The notes beneath the pieces are model-generated. The model saw only the letters and a list, made by a program, of their open reading frames with translations. It had not been told where the DNA came from and did not search any database. Below are positions 12,109 through 24,378 of a DNA stretch of 64,000 nt, piece after piece. The stretch spans positions 2,448,167 to 2,512,166 of the forward strand of contig VJWN01000007.1 of NCBI GenBank assembly GCA_007644065.1. The letters are read 5' to 3'. Each line of letters opens with the position of its first letter. The first letter of the stretch is position 1. The stretch is from Margaritispora aquatica. Its lineage: Eukaryota; Ascomycota; Leotiomycetes; Helotiales; Discinellaceae. The position numbers were made by a program, and so were the translations under genes.

Positions 12109-14250
12109 GTGCATAAGTCATATGAAAGAGGTGTCCTATCAAGCTCACGAATGTCACTTTGCCACGGGAGTTGAGATACACATCCTGCAACGGATCAGCC
12201 CCCTCATCTTCGGCTTACTAGAACATTGAAAGGGGTCCCTAAGGACTCGTCATCTGGCTCCAAGACGGCACCGTACCCCCAGATCCCTTCGAGAACTTCT
12301 CGTGCGGTTGGTGCCGCATGCATGTGAGCGGCATCCCCTCTTTACTTGCGGGAGCCATGAAACTCAGAAACTCATTACGGACAGAGGTCGTCGAGACTCC
12401 TCTCAAGAGGAGCTTGTTGTGATTCTTCATTTTGCAGCATGCCTATGAGTGATTGGCTCTCCATCCCTGGCAGGATTGAATCGATAAGGAGAATTATGAG
12501 AATCCAGCCTAGTGTCTCCATCTTCGAATGCACTACAAGGTGGATCTCAATTCGGAAGACATTCCTGGCGATTCATACCATGTCAAAGGCCAACGTTTTC
12601 AAGGGCTTCGAGCAGGGCTGATGACCACTTTTCAGTAGCTCAATTGGTTTCATCAACGCTCGACGAGCAGACTACATAGTGACCGGAAGCGAACAGTGTC
12701 CTTTGTCGGTCCTCGGGTCTGAGTTTTAGTCAGGTGAGAAGCACAAATTGCACCACATGTAGCTCCAAAGAACAATGAATGGCGTAAAATACCACAAGCA
12801 ATTACACAACTCGGGATCCAATAATCCTCCAGCGCGACTTGTGCAGATATGCATGGTGGTGCGGGGTATTTTCCCGTGCCTGGGGCTGAACTGACTCAGG
12901 AGAGACATGCCTGGGCAGGATGGATTTTGGTTGGTTATGGAACTTGGCAGTAAGCCTCTCCTGTTTTTCGATTGGAATATAATTTATGGTTGAAAGATCA
13001 TGAAATCAGGTACAATGGAAACTCATACATACCTTCCCAGCGTTACCATTTGTTCCCTTGATACGATTAGTAGCTGATACACTGTGGCGAGTTAACTTTG
13101 TTCTAGTGCTCATGAGAGAGTGACCAAAATCCAACGTGAGAACGTGGTATACAAATTTGCCATAAATTGTTGTTTTGTTCACCATAGCCTCCCCAGGTTA
13201 CACGCGGACTCCACCCACCGTTTCGGCGCCTCTTCCCTGACCATCGCGAGATCCGGATACTCAATGACACAATGCCATGCTGAGATGCAGAGATATCACA
13301 CCTCAGCCTTGTCTACAGATGACAGAATGTCCACGAGGCTACTATGGATATGCATGCCTATGGATGATGTTGATGTTGTCATCAAAGAAGCTCTACATCT
13401 CCAATTGAATATATATTCCATTGATATTGAAACAATAATTGAATTGTTTAGTAATCTTTCCTTGTCCTCGACTCCAATATAAACTACCAGGATACGTCCC
13501 GCTGGATTCTCCGCTCCTGACCATGCGGTTGAAAAGTTTGAAAAAGTCTGCTCAGAGTTCTACGGTTGCAGCATGATACTGGGGCACGTTTGGATTGCCC
13601 AACGGCTCGTGCAGTGTCTTTGCCCCCTCGTTAAACCCTGCCTGAAATTCTGCCCTGTCCTCGGCATAGGCTTTGACAAGGGGCTTTGAAGGGCCAACTT
13701 TTCAGTGGCGTCAGTTTTGCCAACCTTGCCCACATTGCCCACATCGTCCAGCCAGCCGGGATCACCTTGAAAAAAACATCAGACACTAACCGTTTGTCAC
13801 TGCTGTGTGGTTGTGCGGTACCTAAGGTAAAGTAAAGTAGTTGGTCAAATGCCACTTCTGCTTCACGATGCTTCAAAACGTACATCCAGTCTTCGTCAGC
13901 TTTTCCCAGCTTCCCTCAGGACCTGTCTATCAATTCCTCTAATCCTAATTCCTCAAACTTGGAGCTAGCCGGTGGAATATGTGCTCTTCGAAGATTCTCG
14001 CCTTGTCATTCTTCCATTAGTGTCGTGCCGGAGCAGCAAGTGCGGTCACTTGTACATTCTCTAGCCCATCAAGGTTAGGAATTTGATCTGGGGAACCTTA
14101 GTACGATCACGTTTGATTATTCAAGATAAGCTCTTCTCGCAATAATTAATTTGGTTTGTCGTTCTCTACCTAAGAACCATCATGATATACCTTCTGATTC
14201 TACGACAGCTCCATTGACTAATTTGGTTGCCCAAAGAACTGAACGTCAAT
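12109..14250. other. Gene-free stretch between PSF1 and the SulP transporter
   Basis: The 2.1 kb shows only short ORFs without coding character on either strand. A tRNA-like A-box at about 12636 has no matching B-box. The right end probably includes the transporter's promoter and leader. I see no repeat or mobile element. Confidence 0.55.
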
Positions 14251-17200
14251 ATGTCTCTTCCTTCTGGGGGCTTCGGACCCAATCGTGGATTTCGAGCACC
14301 TTCAGTCAATTCACATTCAAGTCCGAGGCTCATCCCAAGATCTGGCCATGATGGCACAGATTCAGCATCCAATGCACCCTTGGACAATTATGGCTCTATT
14401 CGAAGTCGCTCCGAGCATAATGCTCCTCAATCCACAAGTCATAGGGAACCTGCCAGGTCATCTATGCATTTGTCTTATCGAGGGCCTATAGGTATGGCAG
14501 AACCAAAGTCAAAGTTACAGGATAATTGCTAAATTGTAAGAATAGTGCCGGTCGACAGTTCTCAATATGCCAGGAGCGTCCGCGAAGATACAGCCGAGTT
14601 GGCGTCCTATGCACTCTCCGACAGAGGCTCTGTACGGAGTGTATCTCCACCTGCTAGGCAAAGACAGACCAATCTAGATTCATATTTCTCTCAGGCGCAC
14701 GAGGAGGATATACTGCCAAGCAGGAATAGTGAAGGGCTTCATCGACATCCAATACCTGAGGTTTCGGAGCCAGTGTCTCCAGAAAGTGGAGCTTCTTCTG
14801 CGGCGTCGAATAAAGCTCCTGCTATGTCTACTTTGACAGACATGTTACGACGCTCTCCACCAAGCACATCACCTCCTGATCACTCCGATGACGAGCGATT
14901 TCATGATGGTCACAATGACGAGGAAGAGAATGGCCGGCTAATCATCACTTCCAATGGCGTAAAGCTCGATACCACGGAACGCACTCCACTGTTGTACAAA
15001 AAGGCACCTGAGAGCCATCACCCAGACTATATCAGTGGAGAACAGGATCTCGAGGGTCAAGCACTTCACAGGCGGGTTTCATGGCCAAAATTGCGCAATG
15101 TTTTCAAGTGGCCTCAACGACGAGGAATAGATATCGCCAGGACTGTCGTCAATCCCAAATCTTGGGATAGAAGAGCTATCTGGCAGGCTGCAGTTGTAGA
15201 GCCTGTTGGCTATCTTCCTTCCGTTGTACTCGGACTATTGCTTAATATCCTCGATGCTCTGTCGTATGGTAAGTTGTTTTTCTTTCGCTTGAGATTAGCG
15301 CAGCAACCTTGTTACTTTGATGGTTGATGATGTATGACTGACTGAATTGCTTCTTAGGTATGATTCTCTTTCCCCTCGGCCAACCAATCTTTGAGAAGCT
15401 GGGTGCTGCAGGCATCTCGATTTTCTACGTTAGCTGTATCATATCTCAATTGGTATTTTCTCTGGGAGGGAGCGCATTCAAGGGTGGCATCGGATCTGAA
15501 ATGGTATGTTTTCTTTTGCTAACCTCGCTTCCAAGAAGGCAGCACCATGCTGGATCTCTATCGTTCTTGGCTTTTACTAACTATTTGTCTAGATCGAGGT
15601 TGTTCCGTTCTTCCACAAAATGGCTTTCACAATTTTGGCAGCTGTTGGGGAAGAAAATCCGGAGGCTGTGATTGCTACTACCATTACAGCCTACGCACTC
15701 AGCTCGATCCTGACTGGTCTTGTTTTCTTCCTCATGGGCACATTCCATTTTGGATATATTATCGGTTTTATTCCTCGACATATTCTGCTAGGTTGCATCG
15801 GTGGTGTTGGCTACTTCTTGGTAGCTACTGGAATCGAAGTAACTGCTCGACTTGACGGTAATCTCAACTACGATTTAGAGACAGCTAAGAAGCTTTTTTC
15901 ACTCGACACATTTCCTCTCTGGATAATTCCTCTTGTACTTGGATTGTTTCTATTCACTTCACAGCACAGATTTTCAGGAAAAATTTTCCAATCTAAGTAT
16001 TATCTTTCTGGGTATATCCTGTCCGTTGCGGCCATCTTTTATTTCTTTGTCTTCTCAATCGACAGTCTGGATCCAGCCCAGCTACGGCGCACAGGGTGGA
16101 TATTCGACGGTCCAGCTTCTGGAGAGCCATGGTACTACTTCTATACGCTTTACAAATTCCACTTAGTGCGTTGGGATGCTCTCTTGGAAACTGTGCCAGC
16201 TATGTTTGCCCTAACATTCTTTGGAATTCTCCATGTTCCCATCAACGTCCCATCACTGGCCTTTGCAATTCAGATTGATGACTTGGATCTCGACCGGGAG
16301 CTCATTGCCCATGGCGTATCAAATGCACTATCAGGATTCTGCGGTAGTATACAAAACTATCTGGTCTACACCAATAGTGTAATTTTCATCAAGAGCGGAG
16401 GCAATAGCCGTGTAGCTGGGTTTATGCTGGCTATCGCGACCGTTGGGGTTCTATTGATTGGACCAGCGATCATTGGATACATACCGGTCATGATGGTGGG
16501 AGTGTTGATCTATCATCTTGGATTTGACTTACTTGTTGAGTCTGTTTGGAATCCCCGAAATAAATTGAGACCTCTTGAGTACTGGACTGTAAGTCTTCAA
16601 AGCCCATTTTAAACATGCAGCTATCTAACACGCCCAGGTCATTGCCATCGTTGTCATTATGGGTGCTTACGATTTTGTTGCTGGAATCTTCGTTGGAGTT
16701 GGCCTTGCTTTCCTAGCCATGGTTTTCCAAACGTCTAGAGTACCCGCTGTTAGAGCTTCATACTCGGGTGAGATTGCAGGATCTACAGTACGCAGGAATG
16801 CTGTCCAAGGCCAGTATCTTCGACAAGTCGGTTCCCAAATTCACGTCACTAAGCTTGCTGGATATTTATTCTTCGGAACGATTGTCAGTGTAGAGGAACG
16901 TATCAGGGCTTTGCTTGATGACGCAAGTCGACCAATTCGATTTTTGATACTTGATCTTCATCATGTCACTGGACTAGACTACTCTGCTGCTGAGGCTTTT
17001 ATGCGGATCAACAGACTATGCGATCACCCTGGTGTCGCACTCGTCATTAGTGGTGTTGAACCAGGAAGCTCACTTGGTCTCACTCTGCAGGCCGTCGGCC
17101 TTGGGTCTGAGGGCAAAGAGGTGAAGCAGTTCCCAGATCTTAATTCAGCCCTTGAAAGTTGCGAGAACGAGCTGCTCAAGATATACTACTCCAGCCGGGA

Positions 17201-17822
17201 GACTCGAACAGCACGCAATGCGCCGCATAATGCCCTCGACGTACCATCAGGGCCCCCGAGGAAACACAGCCATAGCATAGATACACAGTTCAGTTCTCCA
17301 AGACGAAATCAACTTCACCGAGCAGCAACTACACTTTTGAATGATGGTCCGTCAGAAGCAAAATACAACAATTTCAAAGAGCCTCTTCGACTCATTTTAC
17401 AGACCTTTGCTGGTCTCACAGAGAAGAATGAGGACTTCTGGTTCAATATGGTTCCATTCTTCATCAAAAAAGAGTATACTGCTGGCCAAACACTATTCTA
17501 CACTGGAGAAACAGCCACCGGGTTCTACTTGTTGGAATCTGGTGTTCTGCGTGCAGATTACGAACTTCCTCAGGGCAAATACTTTGAAAGCATTGTAGCA
17601 GGCACTACTTGCGGAGAGCTTCCTTTCTTTTCAGATACCGATCGAACAGCGACTGTGCAAGCCGAAACGGATTGCGTGACTTGGCTGTTAGATCGCGATT
17701 CATGGCGGCAACTTCAACGCAAGGAGCCCGATATCGCCAACGAGCTATTGCATATTTCCTTGAAGCTCACGAGTGAGAGAATGAGTGCTATCACATCATA
17801 CGTTTTGACAACTGCTGGCTAA
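14251..17822 (+). CDS. SLC26/SulP transporter with STAS and cNMP-binding domains (Vsb1-like)
   Basis: Five exons (14251-14491, 14546-15268, 15358-15503, 15593-16588, 16638-17822) give 1096 residues. The order is a disordered Ser-rich cytosolic N-terminus (1 to about 290), a SulP membrane core (about 295-735), a STAS domain (about 765-870) and a C-terminal cyclic-nucleotide-binding-like fold (about 950-1080). The last holds a [15 protein letters not shown] cassette resembling the phosphate-binding cassette of true cNMP domains. This layout and length fit yeast YGR125W/Vsb1, a vacuolar membrane protein needed to store basic amino acids, rather than the plasma-membrane sulfate permeases. Substrate and location are inferred from that family. 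The start is the first in-frame ATG before a typical Ser-rich tail; an upstream in-frame TTG was not used. Confidence 0.9.
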
Positions 17823-20002
17823 ACCGTGGACGGCACGGGAGGTGTATATACGAAAAATACTGGATAACAGGAATATGGTGGTGGTGGATATTGTGTACTT
17901 ATTGCTTAGCATGGAGCAAGAGGAGCTATGGACTGTGCGATGGAATAAGAAGAGTTCCTCGTTGACTTTGTCCGAGGCATTGGGTGGCGTTTATCTGGGT
18001 CGGTCGGTCAGTCGGTCGGTTGAATTCCTCCAAAAGTGCTTTTGGGGAATTTTCATATTTGTACTTGTACGTCGTCATATTCTCGTACTTGGGTATAAAC
18101 TGGGTGGTCTGGATAGGACAGTGTTAGATTGGACTCAATCTATTTTTCATTTGTTATTTTAGAATCAAGTTTGCTCTACCAATTAATTTTATTGCTGCTT
18201 AAGTCTAGTCCACATCGTAGGTCTACTTCATGTTGTCTTCCTTCTTGCCCTCCAAGCTACTGTGTAGAAAACTGAGAGCCAAGGCCGCATATCCGTGAGA
18301 AGAGGCTTTCTGTGTATTTAGGGAGTATTGACTGGAATGGTATAGAAGAGATGTATGGTGAGTGGGTTGGTGAATGTTGCGTGCAATGAGTTTACTATGT
18401 TTGATTATCGCAAGTGAAGTTTATATGAGTTGTGAACGTTTGGCTGGGTGGTATCGATTGTGTCTTGTTGATTTCGTCATTAGGTAGCCGAGAGTTAGTG
18501 AGAAGTTACTTTATCCGTGAAGTAGTGTAGGGTACGTGTGGGCATGAAAGTTGCAACTTTTTGTCTTTAGATTATGTCAATCTTTATTGGGTGGAAAAAC
18601 AAGTAGGGTTGGGAATACATTTCACTCAGAGAATATAATTGTCAATATACAAACATATTGATAGCAGTTTATCCAACCTCACTTTCTATATATATTTGTT
18701 TAACTTCCTGATGCTTCTCTCTCTCTACTCGGTGTCATTTTACGTACTTGTGCTTATATTTCCTCCATTCACAGCTTTGTAGCGTCATAGAACAGACGGA
18801 AGCTCACCTGAACCCATTCCAAAGCCCTTTAATTCGAGTTAATTGTTACTCGAACGAAACCCCCAAACGTCTCATTCAGCTCATCGACTTTTCAAATCGC
18901 GTTTTCACACAGGTGTCTTCCTCGAGACTACAGCTTCAAGCTTCGCTGCCCCAGAAGGAGAAATTGGTTTTGGGGATTTGAGCTGGAGCATTAGACCACC
19001 AGAGGTGGGTAGTTTGATTTGGGGGTTATGAATGCCATCTCTCAGTCGGTTGCATTGATTATGTTTGTGTATGGTAGGAGAGATGTGATACGATGAGAAT
19101 GTTTGAGCTTGAGTGCCTGTGAGTGAGTGTTTGATGAGGTAATTGAGGGAGAGAGAGAGAAATGTAAGATTATTATTCATGTCAATTTATTCATTACAGA
19201 TTCGACGTAAACCACTTGCCCTTATCCCGGACATTCACTCGATGCCATTCAGCTCAGGAGGAAACAGGATTATATCATCTTTGCCACTACGTAAGTTCAA
19301 GCTATATGGTAGCGAAACGTAGCTTCACTCGATGACTGCGGATTTCATTATTCTTTCTCGCATCCCGTGGTGGTAATAATCATAAGATGTATTTCGTATC
19401 TTCTTGACATGAAAGACTGGATATCGATACTAGGGGAGGGATTTTTAATGCTGTTAATATAGAGAACATGTATTTGTAAGATCTAGTTCGATCGGGACTA
19501 AACAAACAATGGTTATTCGCTGAGAAAGGCATAATTTTCTTTTAGTAATTAAGCGAAGATGAAGCATTTATCAAATAATCAAAGGGGCGTAGTTGATCCT
19601 CATCTTTTACAACTTTGAATTTTCACGTCAAATTGGAGAAAGAAGTAGTGAAAATAGTCTAGGATCCAAGAGAGGGTTGGGATTCGTAATATAGACACTT
19701 GCTTTTATACTTCTAGGACTTCGAACCTGCCAACCATGCACAAAATCAAAGCAGAGTATTGAAAGAGAGTGTGGCATGGAAAAGATTTATGGATGATGAG
19801 GATACATCCTTCTATTTCTACTACAGATTGTATTGTAGTGTATACACCATTTCATTCTAAATAACAACACAGCCGTGGAATCGCTCCCATGATGAATCAA
19901 GCTCCTCTTCTTTTGAGATCAAACTCCAATATTTAGTCCAAAACCTCCAACGCCCAGTACTGTTGAAGTAACCGCTCGCTCAAAACCCACAAAACCAATC
20001 TC
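17823..20002. other. Convergent intergenic stretch
   Basis: 2.2 kb between two facing 3' ends (SulP transporter and GcvT). It is AT-rich, with a GGTC/GTCG array near 18000-18021 and GA repeats near 19149-19160. The 106-residue ORF directly after the transporter stop has no recognisable domain. I found no gene. Confidence 0.5.
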
Positions 20003-21421
20003 TCACGCCGGTGCAGCACCTTTCCAGTATTTTGATGGTACGAACGGCATCTTCGTGACCTTTGCCTTGCGCTTCTTGCCTCTCACCACAACCTCAACTT
20101 CTGTGCCAGACTTGTGGGAACCATCTTTGATATAACCCATTGCCACATTCTTGCCCAAAGTAGGACTTGGGCATCCGCTGGTGACGATGCCGATCTTTTC
20201 ACCTGCCTCGTTAACGATCTCAGCGCCCTCTCGTGCGGGTGCGCCTTCGACTATCAGGCCTACACGACGTCGTGACACACCACTGCCTCCTTTGCTCTTT
20301 GGAGTGAGCTGCTTGAGAATGATGTCCGAGCCGTGGAAGCCACCTGCTGTCTTGCGATCTTTACCGATGATCCAGCTAAGTGCTGCTTCCACAGGTGTAG
20401 TTGTCTCATCCAAGTCATGGCCGTAAAGGCACATCCCCGCCTCTAACCTCAAACTATCCCTTGCTCCAAGACCAGCAAGTTGAAGTCTCTCAGGAGTTGC
20501 AGTTTGTAGCAGCGATTCGGTGACAGCTACAGTCTCTGATTCGGGGATTGAGATTTCAAAACCATCCTCTCCAGTATATCCAGCTCTGCTGATCAATAAC
20601 GGGCTTGAGACAGTGCCATCGAGGAGTTTGACCTTGATGAACTTGCTCTGTCCAAAATACATCTCACGGAGCTTCTCCTCTTCAGGAGTCACAAGAATGC
20701 CAGTCAAAACATCCTCACTCAGCGGTCCCTGCAGAGCAATCAATCCCCAGCCCTCTAGCACTTCCCACTCAACTTTCTCCCCACCACTCTTCTCAAACTC
20801 CACCAACTGCTCCTTGAGATACACCAGGTCCTTCTCTCTACACCCCGCATTTGTGACCACATAAAAGAGCTCTGGGCCCAATCGTGTAATAATGGTATCA
20901 TCCATAATTCCTCCAGTGACCGGCAAGAGCAGCGTACTCAGTCCACTCTGATGCACCGCCAAACTACTTATGCCCGCCGGTGTAACACGTTCCAAGAAGG
21001 CATTCGATCCAGGCCCCGAGAATCGATGCTGCACCATATGCGAGACATCGAAGAGTGAAGCATGGCTCCTGGTGAAGTGGTGTGAAGCACTAACACTCAA
21101 GGACGAGTACTGAACAGGCATGTGAAAGCCTCCAAAGGGCACCATCTTCCCGCCATTGGCGATATGGAGGTCGAACAGCGGTGTCTTCCGCAGAACCTCA
21201 GTCTTTGAGTCAGAAGCAGCCGATGAAGCATGTCGGATAGGAGCGCATAGTGGTGCTGGTTTGAATTGGAGGCATTGAGATGTTTGAAGGCGGGGCGTCG
21301 AGGTGCTTCGAGACGGTGTGGTGCGATGGAGAGCTGTGGTAAGGGAGCGCGAGCTTCGGCCTGCAAAGCTGGTTGCTCTAATGGCACCACTGGCTTTTGT
21401 TACAGCTTGGAGACGTTTCAT
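20003..21421 (-). CDS. GCV1: Glycine cleavage system T protein (aminomethyltransferase), mitochondrial
   Basis: A single intronless exon encodes 472 residues from ATG 21421. The first 60 or so residues are rich in Arg, Ser and Thr with almost no acids, as in a mitochondrial presequence. The GcvT fold follows: KTPLFDLHIANGGKMVPFGGF, then FDVSHMVQHRFSG, GGIMDDTI, SRAGYTGEDGFEI, LRLEAGMCLYGHDLD and a C-terminal domain with NVAMGYI. T protein takes the aminomethyl group from lipoyl-H protein, passes the methylene to tetrahydrofolate and releases ammonia, so it belongs to mitochondrial glycine breakdown and one-carbon supply. The only longer options start at in-frame GTG or an upstream ATG that would bury the presequence, so MKRLQ is preferred. 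Lack of introns is unusual for this window. Confidence 0.95.
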   Translation of the reverse strand: MKRLQAVTKASGAIRATSFAGRSSRSLTTALHRTTPSRSTSTPRLQTSQCLQFKPAPLCAPIRHASSAASDSKTEVLRKTPLFDLHIANGGKMVPFGGFHMPVQYSSLSVSASHHFTRSHASLFDVSHMVQHRFSGPGSNAFLERVTPAGISSLAVHQSGLSTLLLPVTGGIMDDTIITRLGPELFYVVTNAGCREKDLVYLKEQLVEFEKSGGEKVEWEVLEGWGLIALQGPLSEDVLTGILVTPEEEKLREMYFGQSKFIKVKLLDGTVSSPLLISRAGYTGEDGFEISIPESETVAVTESLLQTATPERLQLAGLGARDSLRLEAGMCLYGHDLDETTTPVEAALSWIIGKDRKTAGGFHGSDIILKQLTPKSKGGSGVSRRRVGLIVEGAPAREGAEIVNEAGEKIGIVTSGCPSPTLGKNVAMGYIKDGSHKSGTEVEVVVRGKKRKAKVTKMPFVPSKYWKGAAPA

Positions 21422-21901
21422 TTTGATCCCTTTCGATCTTGAATGTGTAATTGATAATGTAAAGTTTATTTTCGAGTAGAATTCCAAGACCATGCGAGTT
21501 CGGCTCGGCTGTTCCTGCACAAGTGGGGCAAGTATTGTACAACCCCTCCAGACAATTCAGATTGGGGGAAGCAAGATTGTGTTACCATCGCAGAAGTAAG
21601 TAAACTACGAAAGTCTATGTAATATTTCATCATGCTCTAACTTTTCCAATGCGAGTCTCAAAACAATAAAACAACAAACCATTGCTCAGTTTTATTTATA
21701 TGCATGATCAGACTTAGTGGTATCGAATGAGACTTCTTTATCCCGACTCTACTCTAACAACCACAGCGCTGAAACTCGACGCTCTCGTAACCATGTTCAT
21801 CGAAAAGACCCAATCGGGCTATTGATCCCCTTGCCCTAGAGATAGATATACAGCAACAATCTCGCCCTCATCTGTCACAGATGAAAACCACACTCGAACT
21901 T
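21422..21901. other. Intergenic: GcvT promoter and V-ATPase H 3' end
   Basis: 480 bp separate two genes on the same strand. It must hold the GcvT promoter and the 3' UTR of the V-ATPase H gene. I see no further gene or clear motif. Confidence 0.5.
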
Positions 21902-23433
21902 TCACTTCGTTTCGAAGCTGTATCTCAGCCACCCTGACAAAGCGTTCAAGCTTTCCCACCGGACAGACTCATCGGCCTCTACCATCAGTTCCATAACTCT
22001 AGCTTTCAAGCCAAGTTTCTCCAGTTGGTATCTTTTCTCGGGAACCTCCTTGACCAAGCATCCCACGTCATTGCAAGCAATAGCAAGGACTTGCTTGTCA
22101 TTATCCCAAGGCTTACCCATAATCTCAGCAAGCTTCTTGGGCAGGTCGCCTTTATCATGTTCTAGAATCTTACGAGCATTCTCAGCCCAGAAAGTAGGGT
22201 TCCTGTGGGGTGGTGACCAGCGGAGATGTCCGGAAGTAACCTCTGCAGCATACTCATCGAAAGTGGTTTGGGTTTTGGTATACTCTTCGAGGGTCTCGTT
22301 GAGATTTTGAAGATCATCCAGTAGATCTTGATCCGTGAGATGTCGGCCATTAATGTTTTGCAACAGTGCTGGAAGACGTGCAAGAACCGCAGTTGGAAGT
22401 AATGTCTGCTTGTTCGCCGAAAGAAGATTCCACAAAGATGATATCAGAAGTCGAGTCGTCTTCTCCTTTGGTGACAGTTTAAGCAACTGAACGTAGAGAG
22501 GAATGATATCAAATTCGCTGTTGATAGTTAGCATGGTTCATAGTTAGAGTTCCCCATGTTAGACATACTCCTCGAACGCTTCGCCAATGGATGCACCTTC
22601 AAAGCTGAGTTGCCACAAAACCAAGAGGACATGGTAGAGCAATTGCAGACCAACCCCGCCACTTAGCGTCCCCTCAGCACTTCGTACGCTGGCGGCACCA
22701 CTCCAGAGAGTCGAAGCAGAGTCGCCATTAGACACGCCCGCGGCAGACTTTAAGATATCCACTAAAGGAGCCACTGTCTCTTTCCTCTGCGCCCAGAATA
22801 AATCCCTTGATGCCTTGCCCCGCAGTAGGGCGGAATACTGCAACACCGCAATATCTTGCAATCCCCCATCCGTCGATTTGGTCAGGGCCGATAGATATGT
22901 AAACAGCTTCGGCATGGCTGACGACTCCTTATTCGTGACACTTGGGGCACTAGCGATCATGCTTGCGAGAACGGTCGAGGCAAGAAGAGGAATAGGGCTT
23001 TCGGGATCGGACGATTGCTTGAGCAGAGGTATATATGCCTTGTAGGGATCTGGGTGTTTGGCAAGCGCGTTGCCCAATGCTGGATTATCTGCAAAGCTTC
23101 CATTAGCAAGTTAAAGCCAATTGATCTCCAAAACATACCATCGAGTAAGTCTCGCAGGAGGACCAAGACATATTGAACAACATCTGGGCGCTTTGCAGCT
23201 GATTCCAATATGCTAGGCTTTCCTTCGGCACCAACGAAAAGAACGCTATATCCATCAAGATCGCCCTCAATGACTTGTTTTCTCTGGTCTTTTCTGACTT
23301 TGTCTACAGCTCTGATCTTGCTTAATTGATCATTACTGATTGTGCCAGCTCGGACAGCTCCATCCCAAGGTATAGGTCGAGTTCGAATGTTGTTTTGCAA
23401 AGAGGAAAGATATGGTGGTGGATCGAGAGACAT
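21902..23433 (-). CDS. VMA13: V-type proton ATPase subunit H
   Basis: Three exons on the minus strand (23433-23139, 23088-22569, 22517-21902) give 476 residues, almost the length of yeast Vma13 (478). The protein is an alpha-helical armadillo-type repeat. The C-terminal part shows the family hallmark: HLRWSPPHRNPTFWAENARK, then DNDKQVLAIACNDVGCLVKE and ESVRWESLNALSGWLRY. Subunit H is part of the peripheral V1 sector. It bridges V1 and Vo, is required for activity, and silences ATP hydrolysis when V1 detaches. It acts on the cytosolic face of the vacuole and endomembranes. Both junctions restore frame in conserved sequence. It is transcribed in the same direction as the flanking GcvT and cyclin genes. 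Confidence 0.95.
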
Positions 23434-24378
23434 GATGGATTCTCAGGTCCTGGGGTATCAAAACAGTATGGAGCGAACGTAAGGCAGATCTGATAGTCAG
23501 TCTAATGCAGCTGTTGATGGTTGAAGCTCTTATCGAGAAGTCGCTTGCGAATGCCTACCGTAGCTCCAAAACCGGCTAGGATGTTCCAATGTCCCACTCC
23601 ACCAAGAACCTCACGTCAGTCGCAACACTTGCCAAGCTACCCAAATGATTATGAAATAAACACCTTACCTGTTAATTCCTCAGGTGTCGGAATATGGGTT
23701 CGACAGGTTCTACATGATAATCACAAATAACATCTACAAAGACTTGGACGTTATTATCAGTCACTAATGGTAGATGAATTCAGAGTTTTATCAAAGGTAT
23801 ATTGCTTTTGTTTACATATATTTATGTGTATCAATAGAGTTTGTCAAGATTGAAACATAGCGGTAATAAGACATTGGTTGACAGAGGGAGCTCACTTGCA
23901 ACAGAACTAATGAAGTAATGTAATGTTTTTGGTTCAAGAGATATATCTACAAAGGCTGACCCGATTCAGCCAAAGACATGTCGCAGCAAAATTATGATGC
24001 TGCTTTTCTGGTATTCAGTGATAAACAGACAGTAGTTTCGGGTAAAGCAAACAAAAGAATCCGTACACCGACCGAACTCCCCCAAAAGCCTTTGACGCCG
24101 TCCAATGAAGAGTGAAATGAGTAATGCAACAAAACCAGCTCGCCAATAGCAAAATTGAACAATCGCATAATTCCATGACACCAATCCAGCACAAGATCAT
24201 CAACGACCTGGCAAGATGCTCATGGTCAGCATTGAGCTGTCCATGAGAGAATTCATCCGTCTATCGTTGTTGATTCGTATCCCATCCAAATAATGCAAAT
24301 TTTTGGTTTATCCAGTAGCAAGCAAAGGTGAGCGAGTTGTGCAGGTATGGATAGACTATGTTCATAAGGTCATGATCA
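23434..24378. other. Intergenic: VMA13 promoter and cyclin B 3' region
   Basis: 945 bp between same-strand genes. Short ORFs on both strands lack coding character. The segment next to 23434 should be the VMA13 promoter; the segment near 24378 should be the cyclin 3' UTR. Confidence 0.5.

Noticed and set aside
12636..12720. tRNA-like A-box (TAGCTCAATTGG)
   Set aside because: No B-box, no acceptor-stem pairing and no cloverleaf can be drawn from the following bases.
17842..18162. ORF directly after the SulP transporter
   Set aside because: It lies in the expected 3' UTR, spans a GGTC repeat and has no recognisable domain.
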